A stretch of DNA of 64,000 bases from Ceratothoa steindachneri (lineage: Eukaryota; Arthropoda; Malacostraca; Isopoda; Cymothoidae), in assembly GCA_963969495.1 (NCBI GenBank), contig OZ018330.1, forward strand, positions 49,807,706 to 49,871,705. Direction: 5' to 3'. The notes under the pieces were generated by a model. The model ran no database searches. It worked only from the letters and a program-made list of their open reading frames with translations, and was not told where the DNA came from. Both the position numbers and the translations under genes were made by a program. Positions 24,651 to 36,905 of the stretch are shown piece after piece; positions within the stretch are counted from its first letter, which is position 1, and every line of letters starts with the position of its first letter.

Positions 24651-26170
24651 ATGGCCCAAGCTCGGACCCTCTGGGTCCCGTTGCGCACCATAAGTGGGCA
24701 CAACAGACCAACCAAGGAGAAGGTCTTCGGAGCTGTATATGGGAAACTTAAGATAGCCATGATAAGGCTACTAGAGATCCCCGCGGGTTACGTCGCTGTC
24801 TGTGAAACAGAAAAGGACGTAGAAGCAATGACAAAGGAGGCTGCGGTCGAGGTCCTTCGTGAGCTTGGCATTCAACAAGCAATTCCACCGCAGATCCAAT
24901 CGCATAGGAGCGTAAACTACAGGAAATTAGAACCGTGGATAGGGGAACATTCCTGAGAGGAAATACGAGATGAGATTATGAGAAATCACTCATGGGCGAA
25001 AGTTACAGATATTTTAAAATTCCGAAACAAAAGAGATAACACCGACTACGCCCATGTATTAAAAGTAATATTTGGAGAAACCTCCATGGCCAGGAGGGCG
25101 AAGGAGTCTGCGCTCATGCTTTTCAACGCCAGGATCAGGGGGAGCAGATTGAGAGGTAGGAATTCCACTCAATCTAGTTCTGCTTCCGCTGCTACAAAAA
25201 GGGAGGCCTACACCACCCGCGAATGTCAGGCGCCCGAGGAACTATGCTCCAGATGCAGCGAACCTGGACATCACTGGAAAAGCTGCCGGAGCCCTCGCGA
25301 AAAGTGCATCAGCTGCGGACAGGGACATCAGACATTGGCTATGGCCTGTTCCATGAAGAAAGACCTGATCAGGAAGAAGCAACAACAGAGCCAAGATGAG
25401 GTGACCAGGAAAGCAAACACCACATATGCCCAAGTCGCAAAAGCAGCTTATTCGGAGGCTGCAGTAAAAAAAAAAATATTTGAAAATACAAATAAGGAAT
25501 CTACCAGAATTCTGACATGCACCCTGTATGCTCATGTCAGAAATCTAACACAGCCTGGATGTTTTGTTTTGAAATTTAACCGGATGCTAGCAAAAAATGG
25601 CTTGAACCAGATGTGGTTCCCGGACGACCCCTCATCAGGGAAAATCCTACAACTGCAAATGGTTCCTAAAACAGACCAAGAGGCAGAGAAACAAGAAGGG
25701 AAGCCAAAGAAAAGACCCCAAAAGGCCAGACCCTAGAATAGAAGCCAGAAAAGAAAGGGAGACTGCAGCCAGGTCTTCGGACAACTCCAAACTTAACAAG
25801 GAAATCTCAGAGGATTCGGAAACACCTGATTCTTCAGACGCAGAAGCCGCGCCAAAAGCTGGGAAAAGTGGAAAGAAGAAGCGGGTGACAAAAAGATCTC
25901 TCAATGCGGATGAGCTAAACCTCACAATATACGCATCGGAGTAGTTTCCCTTCCCAAAAGATAAGGATACCAACAAGATCCTAGTAGGAATCTGGAAGAG
26001 ATACTATAAGTTGGACTAAGATGCTCAGTGCGAAGAAGAGGCAGTCGAAGAGGCCCTCTTCAACAATAATATCACTCTCTACAATGAAACACTGGAAGAA
26101 ATACCCACGACGGAGTTAAAAAAAAGAACGGGAAAAAGCTTCCCATCACCAGAAAACACTAGTAGCCAGT
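24651..26170 (+). pseudogene. LINE C ORF1: gag-like protein with CCHC knuckles
   Basis: It opens with MAQARTLWVPLRTISGHNRP, preceded by AAAA. The N-terminal domain resembles that of LINE B (RKLEPWIGEHS, then a stop at 24957, then NHSWAKVTDILKF and HVLKVIFGETSMARRA). CCHC knuckles include LCSRCSEPGHHWKSC and KCISCGQGHQTLAMAC. The conserved CTLYAHVRNLTQPG and MWFPDDPSSG boxes follow. After a stop at 25734 an acidic and Lys-rich tail continues in another frame to about 26170. Confidence 0.82.
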
Positions 26171-26199
26171 AAAAGAGAATGGAAAACTAGAACAACAGG

Positions 26200-28947
26200 T
26201 TGAAAATTGTAACACTCAACGTTAATGGATGGGAGGGAAAAGCAACGGCGTATGGAAACATATTCCGTGTGCTAGACCCATACATCATATTGATTTCGGA
26301 TCACGGTATCGATACAACATCTTACCAAATAAAAATACCGGGCTACAGAGTAGTTACAAAAAACATTCTCAAGAGAGGTTTGACGATGCCGCGGTTGCAA
26401 TCAAAAAGAATCTCTCGTTCAGGCAACTTCCAGAACTGGACGATTCATTCGTGGCGATATAGATGCCTACATTAGTGGGCAACCTCGTGATTGCGGCGGC
26501 GTATCAACCCCCTCGAAGAGCGTACCTGCCCCTCAACAACTTCTACACCTTGTTCGGTCACGGCAGAATGGTATTGCTTGGGGGCGACTTCGACGCCAGA
26601 TGCCAAACGGCAGGCTATGGTAACACTAATAACAGAGGTCATAACTTGAAAATGATTATGCGATGCAAAAACATCCAGAGAATACGACCGAAATTTCCGA
26701 CCTATATTACCTCTCGGGCAGCAACAAAGCCCGACATAATCATGACAAGTGACGGCTTCCCATTCAACTACTATAGCGAGCCAGGACCACCAATACCCAG
26801 CGACTATATAGCCATCTTAACCACCATTTCACTCGCTCCGATCCAGATTCTGCCCCCCCCCCCCCATCGCCCGCAAAAGCTACGCCTCGGCCGACTGGGA
26901 ATGCTACAGAGAAATCCTAGGCGTATTCGAACCAGCCGACCTAAGCGAGGCTACTCTAGAGGAGATTGACGGGGAGCTGGAAAGGATAACAGCCCTCATT
27001 ATCGAGGCTGACCGCGAGTGCGTACCCATGATAAGGTACAAGATTCCCCCACAACCTCGTTGGACCGACGAGATGAAAGAGATCGCCCGGAAGCACAGGG
27101 AGGTGTATCAGGAGATAAGACGAGCGGGTACAAATAGAGAGCGAATCTCGCTGCTGCGTCGCCTGCGCGACGAGCTAAAGCTGGCTATTAACCAACAACA
27201 GGCTGAGATCTTGAACAGCCCAATAGCGAGGATGGACAGCGAGGTGGCCCCCGATAAATTCTGGCGCCTAGTGAAGAAATTAAAAGGCCTACCAAGTAGA
27301 GGAAAGACCCGAATTAAGGAGGGCGAGGACTACTAGGAGGATCCGGTGGTCCTGGAGGAAAGATTCCGCACGTTCTGGAGGGAAATCTTCTCAATAACAC
27401 CAGAGGACGATGCGGAATTCGACCAGGAATTCGAAGACCATCTGATTAAAGAACTCAACCAGATCATACATCGAACGCACCCACAAGCCTACGTCGACGA
27501 AGGCAGGGAAATGGCAGACGACGACCGACCAATAACAACGGTAGAGGTCATGGAAGTCATAAAGACCTTTAAACAAAAGGCGTCAGGCTGGACGGGTATC
27601 ACTAAGAACAATCTGGTGCATGCCCCCGGCAGATTATTCAGGGAATCACTAACATCTTCGACGCTTTCCTGAATACGGGCTACTTCCCCGATGGGTTAAA
27701 AATGGCTAAAATCAGTTTTATCCCTAAAGGGAACAAGCGCCCCGATCAACTGATGTACTACAGGCCAATATCCCTCCTTGAGTTTGTAGGCAAAGTATAC
27801 GAGAAGCTTTTAGCCAACAGGCTACAAGATCAGCTGACCAAGTTGGAAGCTCACAACCCTCAGCAGCACGGGTTCCGCAGGAGGCGGGTGACTGATACAG
27901 CCCTTGCCCTCCTAACCGAAAAGCTAGCTCGCTGTAAAGCTGAAGGGAAGTACGTAGACGTGGTGTTGCGAGATGTACAGAAGGCCTTCGACAAGGTTTG
28001 GCTAAGAGGTCTACAATTCAAGATCTTAGGTCCCCAGCTAAACCCTGCCCTGTAAAGGCTCCTCTGTGATTACATCATGGAGAGAAAGGCTCAAATCTCG
28101 ATCGAGGGTAACAGATGACCCATATTCGAACTAAAAGCGGGGGTTCCATAAGGTAGCTGTCTGAGTTCGCTGCTGTACCTTGTGTACACGTTGGACTTAC
28201 CTTCTCCAGTTGGGGAGGATGTGATGTATCTGCAGTTTGCAGATGACATCACTCAAATCATCCCCAGTTCCTATAGGAACGCTGGAGTTCAAGCAAGGGA
28301 GACAGCTACCGAAATCGATAACATTAACCGATTCGAGAGAAAGTGGAAAATTAAAACCAACCGCCGAAAGTTTCAGATCCTCCCAATGAACCCCCGGAAA
28401 AGGGACGACGTCATCGTCAGGGACGAGCTTTACCCGTACTCCAACCAGGGTAAAGTCCTGGGTCTGCGCATCACCTCAACGGGGTATAAGGCGCACATCA
28501 ACAGCCGAATCTCCCTAGCCAAGAGAGAACTGGGAAAATTATACAGGTTCAGAAATCTCAGCGCCAAGAACATCAAAAAAACTGTACAATATCCTGGTGC
28601 AACCAGTAATGGTGTACCCCACAATGGTTATTCAGGCAGCTAGTTCAACCTCTCTCAAATTTAAGCAGAGAGTCTAGAACAAGGCTACCCTGCTTATAAC
28701 CGGTGCGAGCAGATTGGACTATATTCGGCAGACGGAACTGCACGCAAGAGCAGGACTAGAGCTACTGAATATAGTCCTCCGGAGGCTAGAGAGAAAGACC
28801 TGGGAAAAAGTCGAAAGCGAAATCCTCCCGCAGATAGAAGCGGACCTGGATATACCGCAGCAAGCTATTGTACGAGCTACAAGGAGAGCACTATTCCCCA
28901 GTGGAAGACTGTGCTCCCAGGAAAATCAAGTAGCCTTGTACAGATAA
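26200..28947 (+). pseudogene. LINE C ORF2: endonuclease and RT
   Basis: Endonuclease: KIVTLNVNGWEGKATAYGN, ILISDHGIDT, then LLGGDFDARC, where the usual Asn-Ala-Arg box reads Asp-Ala-Arg, and PSDYIAILT, where the usual His of SDH reads Tyr. The RT follows: FIPKGNKRPDQLMYYRPI, DVVLRDVQKAFDKVW (motif A) and LQFADDITQI (motif C). Stops lie at 28054 and twice more before 28160. The C-terminal domain ends near 28947. A run of ten C near 26855 shifts the frame inside the endonuclease. Changes at both nuclease boxes plus the stops argue that this copy is long dead. Confidence 0.84.
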
Positions 28948-29042
28948 TGAAAATTATATACCCTACCGTACGCACGAAGAAGACTACAAGAATATGACTC
29001 AACAAATGACTCCACGATATAGACTCCACAAATAAACAAATA

Positions 29043-29345
29043 AAAAGAGGCGAAGTGCCCAAATACTAATAATAAAGAGACAAACCAAAAGAGGCGAAGT
29101 GCCCAAATGCAAATAAGACTAGAGTAACCAATAAATAAGATAAAAGAAGCGAAGTGCCCAAATACTAAACAATTATAAATATATAAAAAGAGGCATAGTG
29201 CCCAACACAAAACGTATCAAAATAAATAAAACGATTAAAACAAAATGGGGCGTAATGCCCACAAAAGCGAAATTAAAACAAAAATGAAATAAAAGCAAAG
29301 CTAACGAGTTAGCAAAATTATATTTGAAAGGCTTGAATGCCTAAC
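29043..29345 (+). repeat. Serial hairpin minisatellite in LINE C 3' UTR
   Basis: Five units about 46-55 bp apart each carry a short stem-loop: GGCGAAGTGCC (three times), GGCATAGTGCC and GGGCGTAATGCCC. A final one near 29334 reads GGCTTGAATGCC. LINE B has the same terminal hairpin near 18803, and LINE A a diverged form near 4621. The stem bases vary together, so pairing is kept. Confidence 0.75.
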
Positions 29346-29373
29346 GACGGAGGAACTAGATTTATATAGAGAA

Positions 29374-29377
<4 letters not shown>

Positions 29378-29411
<34 letters not shown>
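29378..29411. repeat. (TA)n microsatellite in LINE C 3' UTR
   Basis: Short TA tract in the 3' UTR, between the last hairpin and the A-rich stretch. Confidence 0.95.
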
Positions 29412-29413
<2 letters not shown>

Positions 29414-29689
29414 CAAAAAAAACAAAACAAAAAATAAACAAAGTTAACAAAAAAGGCAAGAGTAGTTGACAACTACAGAAAGGTTAGCTTAACGCTGACA
29501 CCAACATAAGTGGAGGATGAAGAGAAAAGCATAAAAAAGCAAGATGCCTGTGATGCCCTCTGCACCAGGGCAAATACAAATTTTCTTCATAACTATCTAC
29601 AACTACTACACATTTTCACCACTTATTTCATCCAAAGTCCAAAAGTTTCTTGTTACGCTTAGTTTCCCTCTTTTTGTACTCCATATAGG

Positions 29690-29722
29690 TTGAAGATGAA
29701 CATAGCTAATGTTTGAAACGTT
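29690..29722 (+). ncRNA. Hammerhead-like motif at Penelope-like 5' end
   Basis: The order is TTGAAGA (consensus CUGANGA with the first base changed), a stem AACAT/ATGTT around a 5-base loop, then GAAACG. Penelope-like elements are known to carry hammerhead ribozymes in their terminal repeats. The changed first core base and the lack of a visible stem I suggest a decayed copy. Confidence 0.4.
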
Positions 29723-32056
29723 CCAAATTATATATGTTCCGAATACTGGTTCTGGCTTTAGCCTACCTACTAAAATCAAGGTTTCCGAACGATGTTCCAA
29801 TTTCTACATTTATACGACAGCGCTACAATGAAGCCACGCTTAAAGTGTTCAGGCAATTGGAGACCTTGTTTAAGAAGCAAGCAAAGTCAGAATGTGATCT
29901 TCATTTTCTTGCCGTATGCCAATCCTACAATTATGCCCCAAAGTTTATGCGCTTCAAACTATATCGTAAAGAACTTATAACTTCTCAGCGCTATCTCCCC
30001 TGGACTTCGAAACTCCTTATTTCTGAAATCAACTTTAAGAAAAAGTTGGTTGGGGATTGTTCTAAGTCGATTTCCTTCACAGAAAATCGCCTTAAACAGT
30101 AATTGACATCCTGCTTAGATTATAACCATCTAATCAATTTCTTGAAAAGTAAAACAGATTCATACAGGCTCTCAATTCAAACTAGAAGCAAATTTGGCTC
30201 TAGGATTGGATTTTAAATTGCCTTGCTTTAAGATTAACCGTATTAATTATATTCATAAATTTGAATTTATAGTTTCACACTTAATGAGTTTACCTCTTTG
30301 GCAATCTGATTTTTCTTATGTTGTTAATAACCTAAAGTCCATAGCACACTCATACTTCCATAAGTTTTACCCGTTTAAGAATTTCAATCCCGTCTTCAGT
30401 TTTTCGGATATTAATATTTTAAAGAACTTAAAACGGCCACATTTAGTCATATGTAAACCAGGTAAAGGCAGAGGCGTGGTATTGCTAAATAAAACTGGTT
30501 ATGTAGATAACCAGAATTCTATATTGAATGATTCTTCTAAATTTCTTAAGGTTGATTGTGATCCATTTCAAAGTGTCATTAGGATAGAGGATAAAATTAA
30601 CAGATTTGTTCGTAAGCTTAAGTCTAAAGGAATGTCTGAAGAACATTACCCTTGACTTTTCACTTGAGGTTCAACTCCTGGTGTACTCTATGGCCTTCCA
30701 AAAATCCATAAGGCCGGATTGCCAATTCGCACGATCCTTTCGGCAATTCGTACACCTAAGACTACTTATAATCTTTGTAAATTTTTGATACCCATAATAG
30801 AGCCTACTGCTAAAAATGAGTTCACTATACAGGATTCATTTGAGTTGGTAGATTTAATTAATTCATCTGGATTTTCCCAGTATTACATGACTAGTTTCGA
30901 TGTTGAATCACTATTCACCAACATCCCTGTACTTTGAAACGTGTAATATAATATGTGATTCACTTTTTAACACAAATTGCACAATTCTTGGTCTCAATAA
31001 ACCTGATTTTTCTAGGCTTATTAAATTGGCCGTTGAAGACACAATATTTATATTTAACAATAGACTTTATAAACAAAGGGACGGGATGGCAATAAGCTCA
31101 CCACTGGGTTCATGGTTTGCAAATGCATTGACGATTGCTTCGTTCGCTTTAAAAATAAGAATCATGCCACCTAGTTTCAAAACTACATCAACTCCCAACA
31201 TCATAACATCAAATTTACACTGGAGCATGAAACTAATAACTCTCTTTCATTTATGGACATTAAGATTACCCGGTCAGAAAACAAAATTTCCACTTCAGTA
31301 TATAGAAAACCCACATCCATTCTACTTGGTGGCACTAATTATTTCTTGAGTTTACCAAACTGCTTCAAAATATCATCTGTAAGCTGCAAAATAAACCGTG
31401 CTTTCAGAATATGCTCTAACTGGAACAACTTTCATAATGAGATGTCTTATCTCAAACAATTTTGTAAATTTAACTTATTCCCAGCATCATTACCCGAAAA
31501 ATTGATTAAAAGTTTCCTAAATAAAATACACGTGATTCTTCTCGTCAAATCTAATGTATCGAAACAGAAAATATATCTCAAAATACCCTACATAGGCTCG
31601 CTGACCAACAAACTCATCTTAGACTTACAACAATTATTAGCTAAAGTTTATCCACAAATCAAATTCTACTGTATCCCAATTAACACTATCTCTCTTAAAA
31701 CCTACTTATCTCATAAGGAGAAGCTACCCTTGCTACTCAAGTCCTCACTTGTTTACCAATTTATGTGTGCGAGTTGCCAAACTCGCTACGTAGGTAAAAC
31801 TACGCTACAATTGAAGCCGAGGATTTGCAAACATAGGGGGGTTTCCCACTACACAGACACCCATTGCTAAACCGGAATTCTCTGCAATAAGGAATCATTC
31901 GAATAACTGTACCTCATTATTGTCCCTTTCAAATTTCAAAGTTTGGGGTTCTGCGGATAAATCCGTAGATCTCAACATTTTGGAATCTCTATTTATTCAA
32001 ATGCTTAATCCAGAATTAAATTCGAGTCAGTCGTCCACACCACTTTACATCTATTA
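29713..32056 (+). pseudogene. Penelope-like RT and GIY-YIG polyprotein, broken
   Basis: The N-terminal domain has KSECDLHFLAVCQSYNYAP and FMRFKLYRKELITSQRYLPW. The RT begins with VICKPGKGRGVVLLNKTGY, then VLYGLPKIHKAGLPIR, the family signature. SFDVESLFTNIPV (motif A) and YKQRDGMAISSPLGSWFANA (motif B) follow. Near 31130 the sequence jumps from FANA straight to IDDCFVRFKNKNHA in another frame. About 25-35 residues before the catalytic Asp pair are therefore deleted. The linker has FMDIKITRSENKISTSVYRKP. The C-terminal nuclease has YQFMCASCQTRYVGKTTLQL and RICKHRGVSH. The protein ends near 32056 with LNILESLFIQMLNPELNS. At least four frame changes or stops are present. Confidence 0.85.
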
Positions 32057-32231
32057 ATTCAAATATCTTAATTTTAGTTTATTTTATAATTCATTTTTTC
32101 CTAAAATGTAATAACAACTCCCGCAATGACCTGATAATTATAATGTTCTATTAGTTGGTTAACCATATTTCAATTATTTTAAACAACTACCATGTTTAGC
32201 TCAGTTGAAATTTCCTACATATTAAATCATT

Positions 32232-32532
32232 CGGGAGACTTCTGGTTGTCGGGCATTCGAAGTCTCAGGGACAAGTGGCGCAAGTGCATTGAAGTTGAGG
32301 GTAGTTATATTGAAAAATAATAAAACACTTTTCCTCATATCTCGTTTCCTTATATCCGAATTGCAAAACTTATTGACCGAGGGGCGGTCAATAAGTTTTG
32401 CAATTCGGATATAAGGAAACGAGATATGAGGAAAAGTGTTTTATTATTTTTCAATATAACTACCCTCAACTTCAATGCACTTGCGCCACTTGTCCCTGAG
32501 GCTTCGAATGCCCGACAACCAGAAGTCTCCCG
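32232..32532. repeat. 148-bp palindrome made of two mariner ends
   Basis: Bases 32232-32379 are the reverse complement of 32385-32532, with one mismatch noticed, around a 5-base centre (AGGGG). Each arm is the same mariner end: terminal repeat plus the last transposase codons. Confidence 0.93.
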
Positions 32533-33307
32533 GCTGCTTTTCAATCCACTCCTGGACGGCGAGCTGGACATCTTCATCGTCCCAAAACCGGCGTCCACGC
32601 AGTGCAGCCTTGAGCTGGCGGAATAAAAAGTAGTCGCTAGGGGCCAGATCTCGACTGTAGGGGGGATGGTTGAGCTCCTCAAATCCGCACTCGCGCAGGG
32701 CAGCTTGGGCAACTCTGGCCTTGTGGACTTTGACGGCGTTGAAGTGGATCATGGGGCGTGAGGTTTCTAGGGACCCAACGGGCAGAGACCTTGTCATGTC
32801 CAAATTGTCGTGGATGATGTTGATAACACTTCCATGTGATATTCCAAGTTTTTGCTTGATTTATTCGACCTTCACCCGTCGATTTTCGAAGATCATCCTC
32901 TCTACACTGGCTATATTGTCCTCGTTGGTCACGTCTGACTGGCGTCCTGGACGGGGTTCATCTTCAAGGGACTCACTACCATGGCGGAACTCCCTATTTA
33001 AGCGAGCAATGGTTGCATAGGAAGGGGCGGTGTTGGTGTACACTGCAACCATGCGTTCATGGATCTCTTTTGCATTCTTGCCTTCCTTGGTCAAAAATTT
33101 GATCACTGCGCGGTGCTCAACCTTCTTCATTGTTAAAAATTTGTGAGTGAAGATCTGCGATCAGCTACTGCTTCTTAAATAGACGAGGCAGGATCGTGCG
33201 GCTGCAGGTCCTGACTTGTCATAATTTGTCCTAACACCCCCATAAACAGCCATCCCCCTTCCTCTGTTTTGCCCTACCGATTCGCAAAACCTATTGACCA
33301 CCCCTCG
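32380..33307 (-). mobile_element. mariner deletion derivative, copy 1
   Basis: The element is bounded by inverted ends: GAGGGGCGGTCAATAAG at the left and its complement, with changes, at 33285-33307. A TA follows the right end, as expected for mariner. It contains a transposase pseudogene on the minus strand lacking most of the catalytic core. Its left end is joined to an inverted partial copy of itself (32232-32379). Confidence 0.87.
32444..33130 (-). pseudogene. mariner transposase, core deleted
   Basis: The N-terminal helix-turn-helix part (33130 down) reads MKKVEHRAVIKFLTKEGKNA, then PSYATIARLNREF and EDEPRPGRQSDVTNEDNI, typical of mariner. After the second DNA-binding helix (ISHGSVINIIHDNL) and the degraded KVSARWVPRNLT box, sequence jumps to HKARVAQAALRECGFEELNH and PPYSRDLAPSDYFLF. 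This last holds the third catalytic Asp. The first catalytic Asp region is deleted, and the box normally holding the second reads HFNAVKVHKA without it. The C-terminus ends [11 protein letters not shown]. Copy 2 at 60779 shares the deletion, so it predates both insertions. Confidence 0.87.
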
Positions 33308-33842
33308 TATATATATATGCACAATCTATTGTATTTTACCAAGAAGTAACTCTCTGTTAAGTTTAAATGGGCCCAAAGTGCAAGAACCGCATCCAAAGGA
33401 AAAAAAACACATTGTGTTGTATCTAGAATTGAAAATAATTTAAGTACAAAAGTCAAAATGGAATGAAAATAATGGTCTCTAACTCTATGAATTTAGCAGA
33501 ATCTACAATCAGAATAATAAAAAAAGTACATAAAATAAGGGAATGTTCTAAATTGGATCATCCGACATTGCTGCAAAGATATGCCGCCCTCGGGACTCAT
33601 TGATCCACATTCCTGAACCCCTCTTGTACACCTTGATCATAAACCAAAGAAGAGAGGCTGTCCTGCTTAGCCATTGTTTAATACAAAGTAAAGCAATGCT
33701 GTTGTACAAATAATTAAACCAAATAATGACGGAAATCGGCAGGTATCCTAATTTTTTGGCCAGCAGAGGGTGGTTTTATAGTTTCCAACAACGATTCAAT
33801 TTAATAAATGTGTATCTCAATGGAGAAGTTGCGTGAGTGCAA
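33308..33842. other. Noncoding stretch right of mariner
   Basis: A short (TA) run, then AT-rich sequence with no recognisable protein or RNA feature. Confidence 0.5.
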
Positions 33843-34030
33843 ATTGTAGATAGAGGAGAGTAGCAATGGGGGCAAAGAAAAAATTATAGCGTAGGCGAGT
33901 TGCGAACAGCTTCCCGCGTCGCTGGACTACTGTTAGCCAGTGGCGAATCCACTTCGCCATCCTGAGTCTCATAAAAGACTCATTCAAACGAAGCTTTTAA
34001 GCCGCTTGCCTGCACTTCTCGTACGCTATA
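33843..34030 (-). repeat. tRNA-derived SINE-like copy 1
   Basis: Direct repeat of 34134-34321, offset 291 bp. On the minus strand it contains TGGCGAAGTGG (33959-33949), a perfect fit to a Pol III A box. About 45 bases further is TGTTCGCAACTCG, a weak B box. This suggests a tRNA-derived SINE. Confidence 0.5.
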
Positions 34031-34133
34031 CAATCCCCCTACTAGAAGCGGAGCGTATTTTGAAGAAATGAAGAGAGCCCGTTTGGAAATGTTATCCAAG
34101 GGCTAACGCTTCCCCCTCCCGGGTCTGGGCACC

Positions 34134-34321
34134 ATTGTAGATAGAGGGGAGTAGGAAAGGGGGCAAAGAAAAAATAATAGCGTAGGCGAGTTGTGAACAG
34201 CTTCCCGCGTCGCTGGACCACTCTTAGCCAGCGGCGAATCCACTCCGCCATCCTGAGTCCCAAAAAAGACTCATTCAAACGAAGCTTTTAAGCCGCTCGC
34301 CGGCACTTCTCGCACGCTATA
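34134..34321 (-). repeat. tRNA-derived SINE-like copy 2
   Basis: About 90 percent alike to copy 1 by eye. The A box on the minus strand reads TGGCGGAGTGG (34250-34240). The spacer between the copies (34031-34133) is not part of the repeat. Confidence 0.5.
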
Positions 34322-34329
34322 AAATTTTG

Positions 34330-34409
34330 AAGCTATACCCACATATTTGACTGAATTCAACAACATCTGAGCGGTGCTGCTCTCAGAAACAAGCGTGTTT
34401 AATGTAGAC
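34330..34409 (+). pseudogene. pogo/Tigger transposase fragment, left half
   Basis: Plus-strand frame reading TYLTEFNNI, stop, AVLLSETSVFNVD, ending at the first catalytic Asp of a DDE_1 (pogo/Tigger) transposase. It continues at 38209 after the hAT insertion as ETRLFWKKMSARKEEKG. Joined, the segment FNVDETRLFWKKM is the diagnostic box. Only about 45 codons survive. Confidence 0.72.
34402..34409. repeat. hAT target site duplication, left (ATGTAGAC)
   Basis: Identical to 38201-38208. An 8-bp duplication is the hAT hallmark. Confidence 0.93.
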
Positions 34410-34707
34410 CAGTGGTTCTCAACCTTTTTTTACCCATGGACACTTTTCCTTAAAAATATTATGGTGGCCCCAAAGCCACCAAATTTTCACCAATAAAAAA
34501 GCAAAGAAATTGTATCAATAAGTAAAAGAATAGTAAATAATTATGCTTATTTTGAAGGAAGACTTTAAGTTTAAACTAATACAAATAAATTATTTAATAC
34601 TTAAGTTTTATAGAGCAATTATGTACATTAGTAAATAATTCATAATAAACCTTTCAAAAGATAAGTGAGTAATTAAATAAAAGATGTAGATTTATTCAAT
34701 GAGATCC

Positions 34708-35915
34708 CTATGACTGATGTTGCTCAGCGAGTTTTTTTATATTCGGCTCCATCGATGTCAATGATAGTCGAAGATCACCCCTTTGCACAATGTCGAGTCT
34801 ATTACGAGCTTTTGACAATAAGTGAGAAACACGACTAAATCCTGATTCAACAAGGTAAGATGATGGAAAAACAATGACGCAGAGTTATGCTTTAACCCAG
34901 AGTAGTGGATACTTTTTAGCAGCTTCATTTGTTTTCCATATATCATGGTTCTTATCTTTAAATTTTGCCTGCAATATTTCATCACTTTGTAATTCAATGA
35001 GGGTTTCCTGTAAAGAAATTTCTACATCGGCAACATTAACTTCAAAAGGAATTGTTACCCAAGATAGTATATCCATCATGAGTAAGTCACTAAACCGAGC
35101 TTGCATATCTTTGTGTAAATTTTTCAAATATTCATCATACAATGCAAGATCATCATCCTGCAGATCGCTGCTAATTGAGGCCAAACAGGAAAACTGTTCA
35201 AATGCACGACGTCTGAAATTAATCTTTTACAACTGTATCTTTTTCAGGAAAGCAGAAATTGCACCTTTACAGGATATGAGATCAGAATTTTTTCCTTGGA
35301 GCTGTTTATTAAGTAAATTGATTTTTTCAAATATATCTGATAAGTAAAATACAGCACATTTAGTGGCAAGCAGTTGTTCTCCAAGATGGGTGTTGGCCAG
35401 AAATAAGACAATAGAATCCCAAAGTGCAATAAAACGAAGACAATTCTCCTTTGACAACAATCCCACCTCTGTATGCATTACAAGACATTCAAACTCTTCT
35501 CCATTTTGACTACAGAATTCACGAAAGAGGCTGGCTCTTAGAGAATTTGATTTAATATGGTTAACCACTTTTATCACAACACTAAAGGCATCATGTAGTC
35601 GTCCACCCAATTTCTTAGGCAACTAAGTGTTGATGGTGTATCACATAGTGTATGCAAAATACTCCAGGAAAAGCTTGTTTCAAGTGTGCAATAAAACCTT
35701 TGTATCTGCCAGTCATGGATGATGCACCATCAGTAGCACATGCCATTATATTTTTAAGTGGAATATTGTTTTCCTTAAAATATGTAACAACTTCATTAAA
35801 AATTGTTTCACCTCTTGTGTCTGTCTTAAGACTTCTGGCGAAAAGCATTTCCTCTCTGGGTCCTTAATCATCCATAAATCTAACATATGTTAGTAGAATT
35901 ACTTCATTATCTCTT
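34708..35915 (-). pseudogene. hAT transposase, N-terminus lost
   Basis: Minus-strand segments give VRFMDD, stop, then EEMLFARSLKTDTRGETIF, as in ZBED/FAM200-type hAT proteins. The first catalytic Asp box follows (MACATDGASSMTGRYKGF), then FCIHYVIHHQHLVA. The insertion domain has FSVVIKVVNHIKSNSLRASL and LVMHTEVGLLSKENCL; the usual Trp of EVRWLS is changed. The C-terminal hATC dimerisation block near 34870-34708 reads SYLVESGFSRVSHLLSKARN, then RLDIVQRGDLRLSL. Frames change near 35630, 35225 and 34885. The BED finger expected upstream was not found. Confidence 0.87.

Positions 35916-36905
<990 letters not shown>

Larger units (their letters stand above)
24020..29642 (+). mobile_element. LINE C, plus-strand relative of A and B
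   Basis: The same ORF1-ORF2 layout runs in the opposite orientation. The leader is 24020-24650, ORF1 24651 to about 26170, ORF2 26200-28947 and the 3' UTR 28948-29642. The 3' end (TTTCACCACTTATTTC, then AAAGTCCAA) aligns with the LINE A and B 3' ends, placing the terminus near 29642. The left edge is a guess, since the leader is GC-rich and unlike the LINE B leader. GC content and codon use are higher than in A and B, so this is another subfamily. Several in-frame stops make it inactive. Confidence 0.8.
29643..32230 (+). mobile_element. Penelope-like element, nearly full-length
   Basis: It starts directly at the LINE C 3' end. A hammerhead-like motif at about 29690-29720 precedes the ORF. 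Coding sequence runs from 29713 to 32056 in several frames: N-terminal domain, RT, linker and GIY-YIG nuclease. A 3' UTR of about 170 bases is cut off by the mariner palindrome at 32232. It is the longest Penelope-like copy in the window. Confidence 0.85.
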
